This document shows positions 45,394 through 55,064 of a stretch of 64,000 bases of DNA, in pieces. Origin of the DNA: Kitasatospora sp. NBC_00240. GTDB taxonomy: Bacteria; Actinomycetota; Actinomycetes; Streptomycetales; Streptomycetaceae. Location: positions 248,001 through 312,000 of the forward strand of contig NZ_JAPEMU010000002.1 in assembly GCF_026342405.1 (NCBI RefSeq). The letters run 5' to 3'. A program made the translations under genes and the position numbers. The notes under the pieces were generated by a model that ran no database searches, was not told the DNA's origin, and saw nothing but the letters and a program-made list of their open reading frames with translations. Numbering within the stretch: position 1 is the first letter of the stretch; each line of letters begins with the position of its first letter.

Positions 45394-48300
45394 TCACACG
45401 ATCTTCCGCTGCAGCACTGGGTTGCCTGTGACAATGTCGGCCATTGCCTGCAGTGATATGGAGCCCTCATCCCAGTACAGTCTGTGGGCATCCCATGGTC
45501 CAGTCTTCGTCCGGGCCACGTCAAATCGGTTGCCTCCGAACTTCCTCGACACCGGGTCGATGCCGAAACTCTTCAAACTCCCACTACTCGGGTCACGAGG
45601 ATTCGGAATAGTCGCGACCTTGATGAGGTCGTTCGGCGACTTCCCCGCCCACACTCTTGAGGGCTCTAAATGGAGATCCCTCGCATGGTCCACCCCGACC
45701 CCGGGACTGCCAACAAAAATCACATTGTCCACGGGTGTGAGCTGATCAGCTGCAAGCGCCTTCCCGGCCACCAGAGAACCGTAACTGTGACCCAACAATG
45801 TCATATTCCTCGACACTTCACCCTGATGTGACTCCTTCAATCCGCGCAAGAAATCGTTCAACTTCAGCGCACCATCAACCGCCAAACCAGGGAACGCGGC
45901 TTGCACAAGAGACTGAGGAGCCTTGTAACCCATCCACATAATCGAAGCCACCGAGCTCCCCGGATACCGATTCATAACCTCCGAGTGCAACGCAATAGCC
46001 CGATCAATGTCCACACCGATCAAAGGAAGATTAGTACCTGTCCCGGGTACGTACACCACAACATTCTGTGCCGTATCCGGATCCCCAACAGCGACAATCA
46101 CATGCCCTGATCCCTCGGTACCGAACCCCAAGAGATATCGGTGAGCCCGCTCTCCATCGGCCCGCAACTGATCCGATAACCGCGCAAGGATCGCCAATTC
46201 CCTGCCAACCTGCGCCAATTTCCTCCCGTAGACAGCCCGGCCCACAGGGTCTTGCGATCTTTCGAGACGAGCGGCAACAGTCGACTGTCGATCACGAAGC
46301 GACTTCTGCAAGTCGTTCAGCATGCGCCGGTTCGCTGAATCCCGCACCCTCGAAGGCAGACCGTCCAGCCTTCCCACCAAAGCGGGATCAAATTGCAGAA
46401 ATCGTCTGTGGCCGTCATCGGAGTGACCAGACCACCACCGCGCATTGTCTTTGGCCGTATTCGAGCTAGCTCCCCAGGCAGCTCTGGCGAGTGCTGTGGC
46501 GGTGAGGGGGCGGCCTTTGGCTTTGGCATGTGGGACAAGGTCGATCAATCTCGCACGCTGTTCGAGGGTGACTGGGATTCCGTCGCCGAGCTTGAGGACG
46601 TCACGGACCAGTGGGTCCAGAGCGTTGAGCCGGAACGGTCCGGTGTGCGAGTACTGCTTGATCAGAACATCAGCCGCCCGCCGGATCGCGGTGAGCTGTT
46701 CAATCGACACATTTCGGCCGGACCCGTACAAGTACTGTCCGGCCCGGACGATCTCGCCCGCCCTCTCGACCTCCTCAGTCGTCACCGCCGTCAACCTGCT
46801 GAAGAACTTGCCGTACCATTCTTCCTTGTGGATCCCGATGACACGGGCCAGCGAGGCGAGTTCCAGACGACTGTGAGTAACCTGGTCAGCAGGATTGACG
46901 TGCAGGTCGGCGCGGGTGATCTGGCCCGGCGGCTGGGCGAACTCTGTCGGGATCTCCTGATGGAGGGCTGTCACAGGGAGCTTCGACCTCCCACCATCGA
47001 TTCCCGTCTCCGAACCCGACGTCGGAACTGAGTCGGCTTCATGCCCAGAAAGAGCCTTGGACGGCACGGTGGGAGGAAACACCGCATCCCCCGACACATC
47101 AGCGGAAATCTGGACCGGCACACCATCCTTCCCAGCGCCAGCCAGAACAGCGGACAGAAGGTTAGGCCGCGGCCCACTCAGCGTCGTCGGATCAAGAACC
47201 CCCCCAAACTCGTCATCAACCACTCCTTCCTCCAACCGATCAACGGGGCGGACGGTGTCGGCCGGAGCGTGCTTGGCGGCCACCCCCGTTCTGGAAGGGT
47301 TGGTCTGGGCGGAACTCACGATGCCGAGGTCGGCGGTGGAAGCATCGGACCGGCCGTATCCCGACACCGTCTGCGGGACAGACGTTGCGGCCTGACCACC
47401 GGAAGGTTGAGCGTGGGCCTGCACCTGCGCACCACTGCCCGCGGTGCGGGTCGTCGCCCCCGTGCCCGCCGTACCGGTGCTGGTGCTGGTCGTGGCAGTG
47501 CTCGTGGCCACACCCCCGCCTGCTCTCCCGCCCTTGCCTGCGCTGGTCGTGGCCGATCCGGTGTTCTGCTCCGTCGGCGCGTGCGGGACCGTCCGGGTTA
47601 CCGTGGTCGGCGCCGTGGCGGACCGGTTGGTTGCGGGACCGAGCACGACCGACTGCTGCCCTGTCAGGGTGACTGTCCGGTCCGCCACCACGGGCGCGGC
47701 CCCGACCGGAACGCTGCGCGCCGACGGGGTCGGGGTGCCCGATAGCGCCGTGACAGTCCGACCGGTCGGCTCGTCGCTAGGAGTGATGTGCAGCCACTGC
47801 ACGGCGGCGGGCGCAGCCGCCGTCGCCGTGTGTGTGCCCCCTGCGGTCACGAACAGCGCACCGTCCACCGCGGCCAGCACCCGACCGATGGGCGCCGAGA
47901 CACTCACCCCATGTGCGGCAACGAAATCCTGCAGCCCGGCGAGCTCGTCCGGGCTGACGGGCGTAGCCAGGACGATCTCCTGCGGGAGTCCACCGGGCGG
48001 CCGCTGCACCGCACCCCACACCGTCTCCAGCCGCTGCACCGCACCACCCGACGGCATGTAGGGCGTGCCCACGACCAGCCGCGGACGGCCGTCCTGCCCG
48101 GCACCCATCCCCCGCACCGCGGACCCGAAGGCCGCCCCGGCCGACACACCACCCACATCCTGCGACCGCGCCCACCAGGCGCCACCCGACGTAACCTCCA
48201 ACCACTGCCCGCCGGGCAGAGAGAACCCCTCCCCGGAATCGGGAATAGCCTCGAACGGCCCGAAACCCCCGCCACCACCGTCCGCCGTGAGGCGGTCCAG

Positions 48301-49215
48301 CGCCTCCGCCAGACCCTTGGGCGCACCCCCCGCCGCCGTATGAGCACCGCGCCCGCCGGCGAGTCCAGCCGCCACGCCCTGCCCGGCCAACCCGGCCACG
48401 TCGGTGCTCCCGGTGCCCTGAGCCTCCTGGAACACCGTGCCCGTCCCCACACTGATGCCGGCCTGCTCCGCAATCTGCCCCGGCATACTCATCGACCAGA
48501 CCGGCAGGACCAGCTTGTCCCCGGCCTCCCCACCCGTCAGCGCCTCCCTGGCCGCGACCTCCCCCTTCGCCAGAGCGGACATCACGCCCAGACCCACCAT
48601 GCCGGCTGCCGCGCCCATCCCCGCTGACACCAGGAACGACTTCACATCGAAACGATCACTGTGCCCCTCGGCGATCACGATCGCCTGCGACAGCCCGTCC
48701 GCGGACATCATGAACGCCGCACCCGTACCCGCCGCCACCACCGCCCGCACCAGCCACTGCCCCACCTCCCCCAGCAACCGCTGCGCCAAAGCCTCCGCCG
48801 CAGCCAGCCACCCCAGCGACGCACCCCCCGTCCACGGCGCCATCGCCCACGCCCACGCGATCGACGCCACCAGCCACGCCAGGATGATGATCGCCTCGTA
48901 CTTCGCCTTCTCCACCTGCGCCGCGGTCTCCCGCACCCCCGCAGCGATCCCCGCCGCCGCACTCACAACGTCGGCCAGACCCGACTTGCGCAACACCCGC
49001 TCGACCATCGCATCATGCGCCTGCCGGGCATCGCCCTCCCACCCCGGCACACTCGACGACTGCCACGCCAACGACTCCACCAGGCCCTGAGCCTCCAGCG
49101 CCGCCGCCTCGTACACACCCGCCAAAACCCGCAGGGCATCCTCGTCCGCCGACGGCCACACACCCACCACATAGTGCGCAACCGACCGCAACCACGGCGG
49201 CAGATCCAACGACAC
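45394..49215 (-). CDS. Large polymorphic-toxin-like protein, 1273 aa
   Basis: The N-terminus (MSLDLPPWLRSVAHYVVGVW ... LESLAWQSSSVPGWEGDARQ in spirit WXG100-like) is followed by hydrophobic segments around residues 105-180, a Gly/Ala-rich region, a Thr/Ser/Ala low-complexity linker (about 530-660) and a helical region. The C-terminal 280 residues are a DUF1023-type alpha/beta hydrolase: VVVYVPGTGTNL, then LLGHSYGSLVAGKAL with nucleophile Ser near 1144, NVIFVGSPGVGV and a candidate His at about 1244 (WDAHRLYW). Export by a type VII-like pathway and a lipase or esterase toxic tip are inferred. No immunity gene is apparent next to it. The frame is unbroken. Confidence 0.75.
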   Translation of the reverse strand: MSLDLPPWLRSVAHYVVGVWPSADEDALRVLAGVYEAAALEAQGLVESLAWQSSSVPGWEGDARQAHDAMVERVLRKSGLADVVSAAAGIAAGVRETAAQVEKAKYEAIIILAWLVASIAWAWAMAPWTGGASLGWLAAAEALAQRLLGEVGQWLVRAVVAAGTGAAFMMSADGLSQAIVIAEGHSDRFDVKSFLVSAGMGAAAGMVGLGVMSALAKGEVAAREALTGGEAGDKLVLPVWSMSMPGQIAEQAGISVGTGTVFQEAQGTGSTDVAGLAGQGVAAGLAGGRGAHTAAGGAPKGLAEALDRLTADGGGGGFGPFEAIPDSGEGFSLPGGQWLEVTSGGAWWARSQDVGGVSAGAAFGSAVRGMGAGQDGRPRLVVGTPYMPSGGAVQRLETVWGAVQRPPGGLPQEIVLATPVSPDELAGLQDFVAAHGVSVSAPIGRVLAAVDGALFVTAGGTHTATAAAPAAVQWLHITPSDEPTGRTVTALSGTPTPSARSVPVGAAPVVADRTVTLTGQQSVVLGPATNRSATAPTTVTRTVPHAPTEQNTGSATTSAGKGGRAGGGVATSTATTSTSTGTAGTGATTRTAGSGAQVQAHAQPSGGQAATSVPQTVSGYGRSDASTADLGIVSSAQTNPSRTGVAAKHAPADTVRPVDRLEEGVVDDEFGGVLDPTTLSGPRPNLLSAVLAGAGKDGVPVQISADVSGDAVFPPTVPSKALSGHEADSVPTSGSETGIDGGRSKLPVTALHQEIPTEFAQPPGQITRADLHVNPADQVTHSRLELASLARVIGIHKEEWYGKFFSRLTAVTTEEVERAGEIVRAGQYLYGSGRNVSIEQLTAIRRAADVLIKQYSHTGPFRLNALDPLVRDVLKLGDGIPVTLEQRARLIDLVPHAKAKGRPLTATALARAAWGASSNTAKDNARWWSGHSDDGHRRFLQFDPALVGRLDGLPSRVRDSANRRMLNDLQKSLRDRQSTVAARLERSQDPVGRAVYGRKLAQVGRELAILARLSDQLRADGERAHRYLLGFGTEGSGHVIVAVGDPDTAQNVVVYVPGTGTNLPLIGVDIDRAIALHSEVMNRYPGSSVASIMWMGYKAPQSLVQAAFPGLAVDGALKLNDFLRGLKESHQGEVSRNMTLLGHSYGSLVAGKALAADQLTPVDNVIFVGSPGVGVDHARDLHLEPSRVWAGKSPNDLIKVATIPNPRDPSSGSLKSFGIDPVSRKFGGNRFDVARTKTGPWDAHRLYWDEGSISLQAMADIVTGNPVLQRKIV

Positions 49216-49227
49216 CCGCTACTCCGC

Positions 49228-49317
49228 CGATCGATCGGTACCCCGCGGACCACTAGGGGTATGGGGTCCTCGTTCCAGTTCTTGATCCAGTTGCGGATGG
49301 CGCGTTCCTCGTTCAGG
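49228..49317 (-). pseudogene. IS630 transposase C-terminal remnant
   Basis: The minus strand reads LNEERAIRNWIKNWNEDPIP, matching the (D)IRAWI.TWNE(D/N)P.P end of IS630 transposases. It lies between the toxin start and a parS-like site. Confidence 0.5.
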
Positions 49318-49320
49318 CAT

Positions 49321-49335
49321 GTAAACGGCGTTTAC
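49321..49335. repeat. Solitary parS-like palindrome
   Basis: A perfect GTAAACGGCGTTTAC. Flanks (TCGTTCAGGCAT before; CTCA...TAAATGCTCAGAAA after) align with those of the site upstream of parA at 33843, so this is a copied parA operator region, not a parB piece. Confidence 0.8.
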
Positions 49336-49476
49336 CTCAAGCAGACCATTCATCTAAATGCTCAGAAAGTGGGCACAATATCACGGCGGCAGCGATCCGT
49401 ACGGTAGGCGGCCACGGGTCGGGTCGGAGGCGCAGACGTTGACGGCGGCCACCGGTTTCTCGGGGCCCTCAATGCG

Positions 49477-50819
49477 CAGGGCGCGATCTTTCTCAGGTGC
49501 CGGGCTTGATCAGGTCGAGAGCGTGGCCGGGGTGTGACCGGTAGTGGTCGGTGGCGGCGGCGAGGTTGCGCCAGCCGGCGAGGTCGGCGAGGCCCAGGGC
49601 GGTGTTGCGCAGGCTGGCCATGGTGCGGGGTGCGTGGCCGGTGCGGATCTTGGATGCGTCCTCGTGCAGGGTGACGTCCCTCAGGTGGTGCACGGCTTCC
49701 ACTCCCCAGTGCTCCCGGACGTGTTGGGCCAGGTGGGCGGGGGTGGTTTGGTGCATCGTCAGGTCGGTGAGGGCGTAGACGCGTTCCAGGGAGAGCCTGC
49801 CGGTGGCCAGGACGCGGCGTCTGCGGACGATCTGCAGGACCTGGTCGGTGTGGGGGAAGGGCAGGTCGGGGACGGTGGCCACCTTGATCCGCCGGATCTC
49901 GTCGCGGCCGTGGGCGGTGGTGCGGGTCTTGTCCATCAGCGGGACCTCTCGCCACGGCAGCCGTCTCAACTGGTCGTGCAGGGTGGGGTGGTTGGCCTTG
50001 ACGAGGGCGATGTAGTGCGCGTGCTTGTCCTCGACCAGGAAGCGGGCGTGGTCGTGCTGGGTCAGCATCGCGTCGAAGGTGACCACGGTGTCGGTCAGGT
50101 CGAGCGGGTTGAGCAGGGGCTGGAACGCGGTGATCTCGTTGCTCTTGGAGTCGACCTGTCGCTGGGCGATGACGGTGCGGGTGCCGTGCAGGGCAGCGGC
50201 CAGCAGGTGCACAGCACGTCGGTCGCGGGTGCGCGAGCCGCGGAGGGTCTTGCCGTCCACCGCCACGGCCCGCCGCTTGACCGGGCCGGGGCAGGTAGTG
50301 GTCGCGGTGAGGGGGTCTGCCGCCTGGTGCTGGAGCCAGGTGCCGACGGCGGTGTCCAGGGCGTCGCCGTCCAGGCGGGCCAGGAGGCGGCGCAGGGTGC
50401 AGGCCCGTGGGATGCCGCGGATCAGGCCGGCCCGGGCCCGCAGCGCGGGGTCGAGTCCGGCGGCGAAGCGGGCGATCGCGGCGACCGTGGTGGCGCCGGC
50501 CAGGACGGCGGCGGTGCACAGCACGAGCAGCGCGCCGAGGCTGTAGCGACGCCCGCGTACCCGCCGCGGGTCCGACAGGGCGTCGAAGACCGCGGCGAGG
50601 TCCGCCGAGCGGTCGGCGTCGGCGAGCAGGTCGCCGAGGGCACCCCCACGCTGGCGGGCGAGGGTGGGGATCAGGGAAGATGGCATGGCACGGCCCCGGT
50701 AGTGATCACTGGCTAGACACCTTGATCATCCGGGGCCGTCGTGCGTCCTGGCGACTCGGGCAACAACCCCAAGTGCGGCAGATCATGACATCTCACTACC
50801 CGAGAACGATCCCGCCCTG
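49477..50819. mobile_element. ISAs1-family element, copy B (inverted)
   Basis: 1343 bp, same ends as copy A in reverse. The right flank CGAGGGCGCCACGGTTCC is the exact complement of the 18 bp left of copy A, while the left flank (CCTCAATGCG) differs. There is no target duplication, so a rearrangement between copies is likely rather than simple insertion. Confidence 0.92.
49493..50686 (-). CDS. ISAs1-family transposase (copy B), 397 aa
   Basis: The same protein as copy A over all 397 residues, with catalytic blocks VAVDGKTLRGS, TVVTFDAML and HWGVEAVHHLRDV. Intact and potentially active. Orientation is opposite to copy A, so recombination between them would invert the 9.2-kb region from 40.3 to 49.5 kb that includes the 1273-residue toxin. 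Confidence 0.95.
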   Translation of the reverse strand: MPSSLIPTLARQRGGALGDLLADADRSADLAAVFDALSDPRRVRGRRYSLGALLVLCTAAVLAGATTVAAIARFAAGLDPALRARAGLIRGIPRACTLRRLLARLDGDALDTAVGTWLQHQAADPLTATTTCPGPVKRRAVAVDGKTLRGSRTRDRRAVHLLAAALHGTRTVIAQRQVDSKSNEITAFQPLLNPLDLTDTVVTFDAMLTQHDHARFLVEDKHAHYIALVKANHPTLHDQLRRLPWREVPLMDKTRTTAHGRDEIRRIKVATVPDLPFPHTDQVLQIVRRRRVLATGRLSLERVYALTDLTMHQTTPAHLAQHVREHWGVEAVHHLRDVTLHEDASKIRTGHAPRTMASLRNTALGLADLAGWRNLAAATDHYRSHPGHALDLIKPGT

Positions 50820-50829
50820 CGAGGGCGCC

Positions 50830-51213
50830 ACGGTTCCGCTGTTGCAAGGTGCCGTCGGGCAGTTTCAGCGGGGCCTGCAGCCACCGCTTGACATACAAAA
50901 TCACCCAAACGGCGTCGGTGTGCGCTTCCACGGCCTTGACGACGAGGTCCCACCGGACGCTGTCGAAGAACTTCTGGATGTCGAGCTCGATCACCCAGTC
51001 CTTCTTCCAGCAGCGTTCCCGGCAGAGCTCCACCGCGTCCAGAGCCGACCGCCCCGGGCGGTAGCCGTAGGAGTCCTCATGAAACACGGGCTCGGCCCGG
51101 TCCGTAAGGTGCCTGGCCACCACGGTCTGGGCGATCCGATCGGCCACCGTTGGCACGCCCAAGATCCTCACCCCGCCTCCCGGCGAGGACTTGGGGATCT
51201 CAACCGCACGCAC
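50830..51213 (-). pseudogene. Group II intron reverse transcriptase fragment
   Basis: It reads GGGVRILGVPTVADRIAQTV, DSYGYRPGRSALDAVELCRE, WVIELDIQKFFDSVRWDLVV (first catalytic Asp) and RWLQAPLKLPDGTL, then is cut by ISAs1 copy B before the YADD motif. It is a different RT lineage from the two complete intron RTs in this window. Both ends are lost. Confidence 0.75.
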
Positions 51214-51387
51214 CGGCGGCGGAAAGTCAGGGCTGATTCAGAGCGTGGTGGTGAACCGGGTGGTGTTCGGTGGGGTCGGGCCGGGGATGCCTCGAACGTT
51301 CATGCTGGCCACTGGGCGGGCATAGAAGAACGGGCCTCTTGGTAGGAGTGCGGTTGTCGAGACCAACCCTCCGGCCCAGGAGGCCCG

Positions 51388-51549
51388 TTGCCGTACCAGT
51401 TCACCACCTGCGTGCCGGTCGACGCCACTTCGGACACTCTGGCGTGTGACTGCTTCGTTCACCAGTACGGGGCGATCGCGGCGGGACGGCGCGCGCCGCA
51501 CTACCCGTCCGACATGACGGATGCGGAATGGGCCCTGAGCTGCTCCGGC
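51388..51549 (+). pseudogene. IS5-family transposase N-terminal remnant
   Basis: TTG start, PYQFTTCVPVDATSDTLACD, then AGRRAPHYPSDMTDAEWALS. The RR..YPSD(M/L)TDAEW segment is the usual start of an IS5-group transposase. It is cut by the outer IS3 element. Confidence 0.55.
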
Positions 51550-51610
51550 TTTCGTGGAGTCCCTGATGTCTGGGTTTGTTACGATCCAGGCGTAAGGAGA
51601 ACCACGAGCA

Positions 51611-51922
51611 ATGCCAGCACCACGCAAGTACCCCGATGAACTCCGCGAACGTGCCGTACGCGAGGTCCGCTCGACTGGCCGTCCCGTCGCTCACGTGGCC
51701 CGTGACCTGGGCATCCACAAGGAGGCCCTGCGGTCCTGGGTCCGCCAGGCCGAGGCCGACGCCGGAGAGCGCGACGACCGTCTCACCACCGTCGAGCTCG
51801 ACGAGCTGAAGGAACTCCGCAAGGAAGTCGCCGAGTTGAGGCGGGCCAACGAAATTCTCAAAGCCGCCAGCGTGTTTTTTGCCCAGGAGATCGACCGTCC
51901 CCGGACGAGGCCGAGCAGGTGA
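51611..51922 (+). CDS. IS3-family OrfA (outer element), 103 aa
   Basis: MPAPRKYPDELRERAVREVR, VAHVARDLGIHKEALRSWVR (helix-turn-helix) and ELKELRKEVAELRRANEILK (leucine-zipper), then AASVFFAQEIDRP. A standard HTH_Tnp_1 OrfA with AAGGAG upstream. It overlaps orfB by 4 nt (GTGATCG region), where IS3 elements make a fused OrfAB by -1 frameshifting. Confidence 0.9.
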   Translation: MPAPRKYPDELRERAVREVRSTGRPVAHVARDLGIHKEALRSWVRQAEADAGERDDRLTTVELDELKELRKEVAELRRANEILKAASVFFAQEIDRPRTRPSR

Positions 51923-53610
51923 TCGACCACCTGCGTGACGGCTTCGGGGTCGATCCCGTATGCCGGGTGCTGGACCTGTCGCCCTCGACGTACTTCGCCC
52001 GCAAGACGCGCCCGAAATCGGCCCGGCAGCTCCGGGATGAAGAGCTGATTGCGCTGGTCACAGCGGTGTGGGAGGACTCCGGTCGCACCTACGGCGCCCG
52101 CCGCATCACTCGCGCGCTGGTCCGGGCCGGGCACGAGGTGGCGCGCTGCACCGTCGAGCGGCTGATGCGCGAGCTCGGCATCGAGGGCGTCATCCGCGGC
52201 CGGCGGCGCCGTACCACGATCCCGGAGCCGGCCGCGCCTCGCCCGCCGGACCTGGTCAACCGCCGGTTCACCGCCGATCGCCCGAACCAGCTGTGGCTGG
52301 CCGACCTCACCTACGTGCGGACCTGGTCGGGCTGGGTCTACGTGGCGTTCGTCCTGGACGCGCACTCGCGCCGGATCGTGGGCTGGCAGATCGCCGACCA
52401 CATGCGCACCGACCTGCCGCTGGACGCGCTGGAGATGGCGCTGTGGCGACAGAAGATCAAGAAGGACGCCGAACTCATTCACCACAGCGACCGCGGGTCG
52501 CAAGGCGGATTCAACTGGTCGTCGCAACACCTTGATCACGGAGGTTTGCGATGGGACGGGGCCAGCGGCAGAAGGTGCCAGCGGGAGTGCGACGTCAGTG
52601 GGCGGCGGATCGGGCGATGCGACCGCCGATGCGTTCGCCGGGGCGGCCGGAGCCGTCTCGTGCAGTGCAGCGCCACTTCTGGCGGCGGATCGCGTCGGGA
52701 GTGACGACGGCAGAGGCCGCGGCGGCTGTCGGTGTTTCATGGCCGGTCGGATCCCGGTGGTTCCGTCACGCTGGGGGGATGCCGCCGATCAGCCTGGATG
52801 AGCCCACCGGCCGCTACCTGTCGTTCACTGAGCGTGAGGAGATCGCGCTGCTACGCGCCCGGGAGCTCGGTGTGCGGGAGATCGCCCGCAGGATCGGCCG
52901 CGACCCGGGCACGATCTCACGCGAGCTACGCCGCAATGCGGCGACGCGGGGCGGCAAGCCGGTCTACCGGGCTGTGGTGGCGCAGTGGAAGGCCCAACAG
53001 GCGGCGAAGCGCCCGAAGACCGCGAAGCTCGCAGGCAACGACCGGCTGCGTGAGTACGTGCAGGACCGGCTCGCCGGCAGCGTCCGTCGCCCCGACGGCA
53101 CGATTGTCAGCGGGCCGGAGACGAAGACGTGGAAGGGGCTGAACAAGCCGCATCGGCAGGACCGGCGATGGGCAACGGCATGGAGCCCGGAACAGATCTC
53201 GCACCGGCTCCAGGTCGACTTCCCCGATGATGAGTCCATGCGCATCAGCCACGAAGCCATCTACCAGGCCCTGTTCATCGAGGGCCATGGCGCGCTCAAG
53301 CGGGAACTGGTCACGTGTCTGCGCACCGGCCGGGCGCTGCGGACTCCCCGCGCACGGTCGCAGAACAAACCCCAGGGGCATGTCACCGCGGACGTCGTCC
53401 TCCGCGAACGCCCCGCCGAGGCCGGGGACCGCGCGGTCCCCGGACACTGGGAAGGCGATTGTGCGACACGAAGCTGCACGAGTTTGAGTGGACTGACCGA
53501 TTGGAGGGGCGGCTGATGAGGCCGTAATTGCAGTCACGGGTCCGTGTCCGTATGACCCGTCCCTCTCTGACAGTCTCGACTGAGACGCCCGGAATGTCGG
53601 GTTAGTCTGG

Positions 53611-54015
53611 ATGGGCGAGACAGGAGATCCCTTCAGCATGGCCAGCACCACCAAACCCGACCCGGCGCCGAAGCCGAAGCGGCGGACGTTCTCACCGGAG
53701 TACAAACTGCGGATCGTCGCCGAGTACGACGCCGCGCCCACCGGCGAGAAGGGCGCGATCCTGCGCCGCGAGCGGCTGTACCACTCACACATCATCGAGT
53801 GGCGCCAGGCCCGCGACGCCGGGGCGACGGCCACGCTGACCGACAAGCGGACCTCGCCCGCCCGCTCGAAGAAGGCCTCCGAACAGGCCGAGCTGGAACG
53901 GCTGCGCAAGAAGGTCGCCCGCCTGGAACAGGAGGTCGCCAAGCGCGACGCCGCCCTGGCTGTGCTGGGAAAAGCACATGCGCTCTTGGAGATGCTCTCC
54001 GAGAGCGCGGACTGA
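53611..54015 (+). CDS. IS3-family OrfA (inner element), 134 aa
   Basis: PKRRTFSPEYKLRIVAEYDA, EKGAILRRERLYHSHIIEWR (helix-turn-helix) and SEQAELERLRKKVARLEQEV (coiled coil). The upstream ATG is at 53611 or 53638 (MASTTKPDPAPKPKRRTFSP, preceded by AGGAGA), the latter better placed. It overlaps orfB, as expected for -1 frameshifting. Confidence 0.88.
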   Translation: MGETGDPFSMASTTKPDPAPKPKRRTFSPEYKLRIVAEYDAAPTGEKGAILRRERLYHSHIIEWRQARDAGATATLTDKRTSPARSKKASEQAELERLRKKVARLEQEVAKRDAALAVLGKAHALLEMLSESAD

Positions 54016-55064
54016 ACCGCGCCCTCGCGCCGGTCCTGGACGAGGCGTTCGCGGGCCTGGAACCCGAACTCGGCACCACCACGGCATGCCGCCTGATCGG
54101 ACGCTCGCGGGCCACCCACTACCGCAGGCTGAAACCGCCCCGGGCCGCCGAGCGCAAGCCACGACCGTCCCCGCCCTCGGCGCTGAGCCCGGCCGAACGG
54201 GCGGCGGTGCTGGACCTGCTGAACCGGCCCGAGTACGTCGACCTGCCGCCCGCCCAGGTCTGGGCACGGGAGCTGGACGCCGGCACCTACTGGTGCTCCG
54301 AGCGCACGATGTACCGCATCCTCAACGCCGCCGGGCAGTCCGGGGAACGCCGCAGGCAGGCCACCCATCCCGCCAAGACCGTGCCCCAGCTGCTGGCCAC
54401 TGCCCCCTGCCAGGTCCTGACCTGGGACATCACCAAGCTTCGCGGCCCCAACAAGGGCGAGTGGTACCACCTTTACGCAATCATCGACATCTACAGCCGC
54501 TACATCTGCGGCTGGACCGTCGAGGCCGCCGAGGACTCCCGCCGCGCCGAGGAGCTGATCCGCGAGACCATCGAACGCAACGGCATCGTGCCGGAGACCG
54601 TGCACGCCGACCGGGGCACCTCGATGACCTCCAAGGCCGTCTCCCAGCTGCTGATCGACCTCGGTGTGACCCGAAGCCACTCCCGGCCGAAGGTCTCCAA
54701 CGACAACCCGTACAGCGAAAGCCAGTTCAAGACCATCAAGTACTCCACCGACTTCCCGGAATACTTCAACTCCCTTGCCCACGCCCGCGAATGGTGCGAG
54801 GGCTTCTTTACCTACTACAACCACGAACACCGGCACTCGGGCATCGGTCTGCACACCCCCGCCTCCGTGCACTTCGGCACCGCCGATCTGGTCCGCGAGC
54901 AGCGGGCCGTCACCCTCACCGAGGCCTACGCACGCCACCCCGAACGCTTCGCCCGACACCCGAAGCCGCCCGAGATACCCCAGAAGGTCTGGATCAACCA
55001 GCCAAGCCAGAGACACTGCCCGCACAACAGTCCATATAGCGTCAAACCGTCTCATTTGACTTGA
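54012..55064 (+). CDS. IS3-family OrfB transposase (inner element)
   Basis: LNRALAPVLDEAFAGLEPEL, TACRLIGRSRATHYRRLKPP, PPAQVWARELDAGTYWCSER, CQVLTWDITKLRGPNKGEWY (first Asp), PETVHADRGTSMTSKAVSQL (second Asp), NDNPYSESQFKTIKYSTDFP (Glu) and YNHEHRHSGIGLHTPASVHF. An rve-fold IS3 integrase, complete. The stop codon lies beyond the likely right tip (CGTCTCA or ACTTGACA, unresolved), in intron sequence. Length and motifs suggest activity. Confidence 0.9.
   Translation: MNRALAPVLDEAFAGLEPELGTTTACRLIGRSRATHYRRLKPPRAAERKPRPSPPSALSPAERAAVLDLLNRPEYVDLPPAQVWARELDAGTYWCSERTMYRILNAAGQSGERRRQATHPAKTVPQLLATAPCQVLTWDITKLRGPNKGEWYHLYAIIDIYSRYICGWTVEAAEDSRRAEELIRETIERNGIVPETVHADRGTSMTSKAVSQLLIDLGVTRSHSRPKVSNDNPYSESQFKTIKYSTDFPEYFNSLAHAREWCEGFFTYYNHEHRHSGIGLHTPASVHFGTADLVREQRAVTLTEAYARHPERFARHPKPPEIPQKVWINQPSQRHCPHNSPYSVKPSHLT

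Noticed and set aside
16712..49335. Reading the GTAAACGSCGTTTAC repeats as replication iterons
   Set aside because: The site is a palindrome, not a direct iteron, it is found within and beside parA/parB, and no rep gene is near. A partition site fits better.
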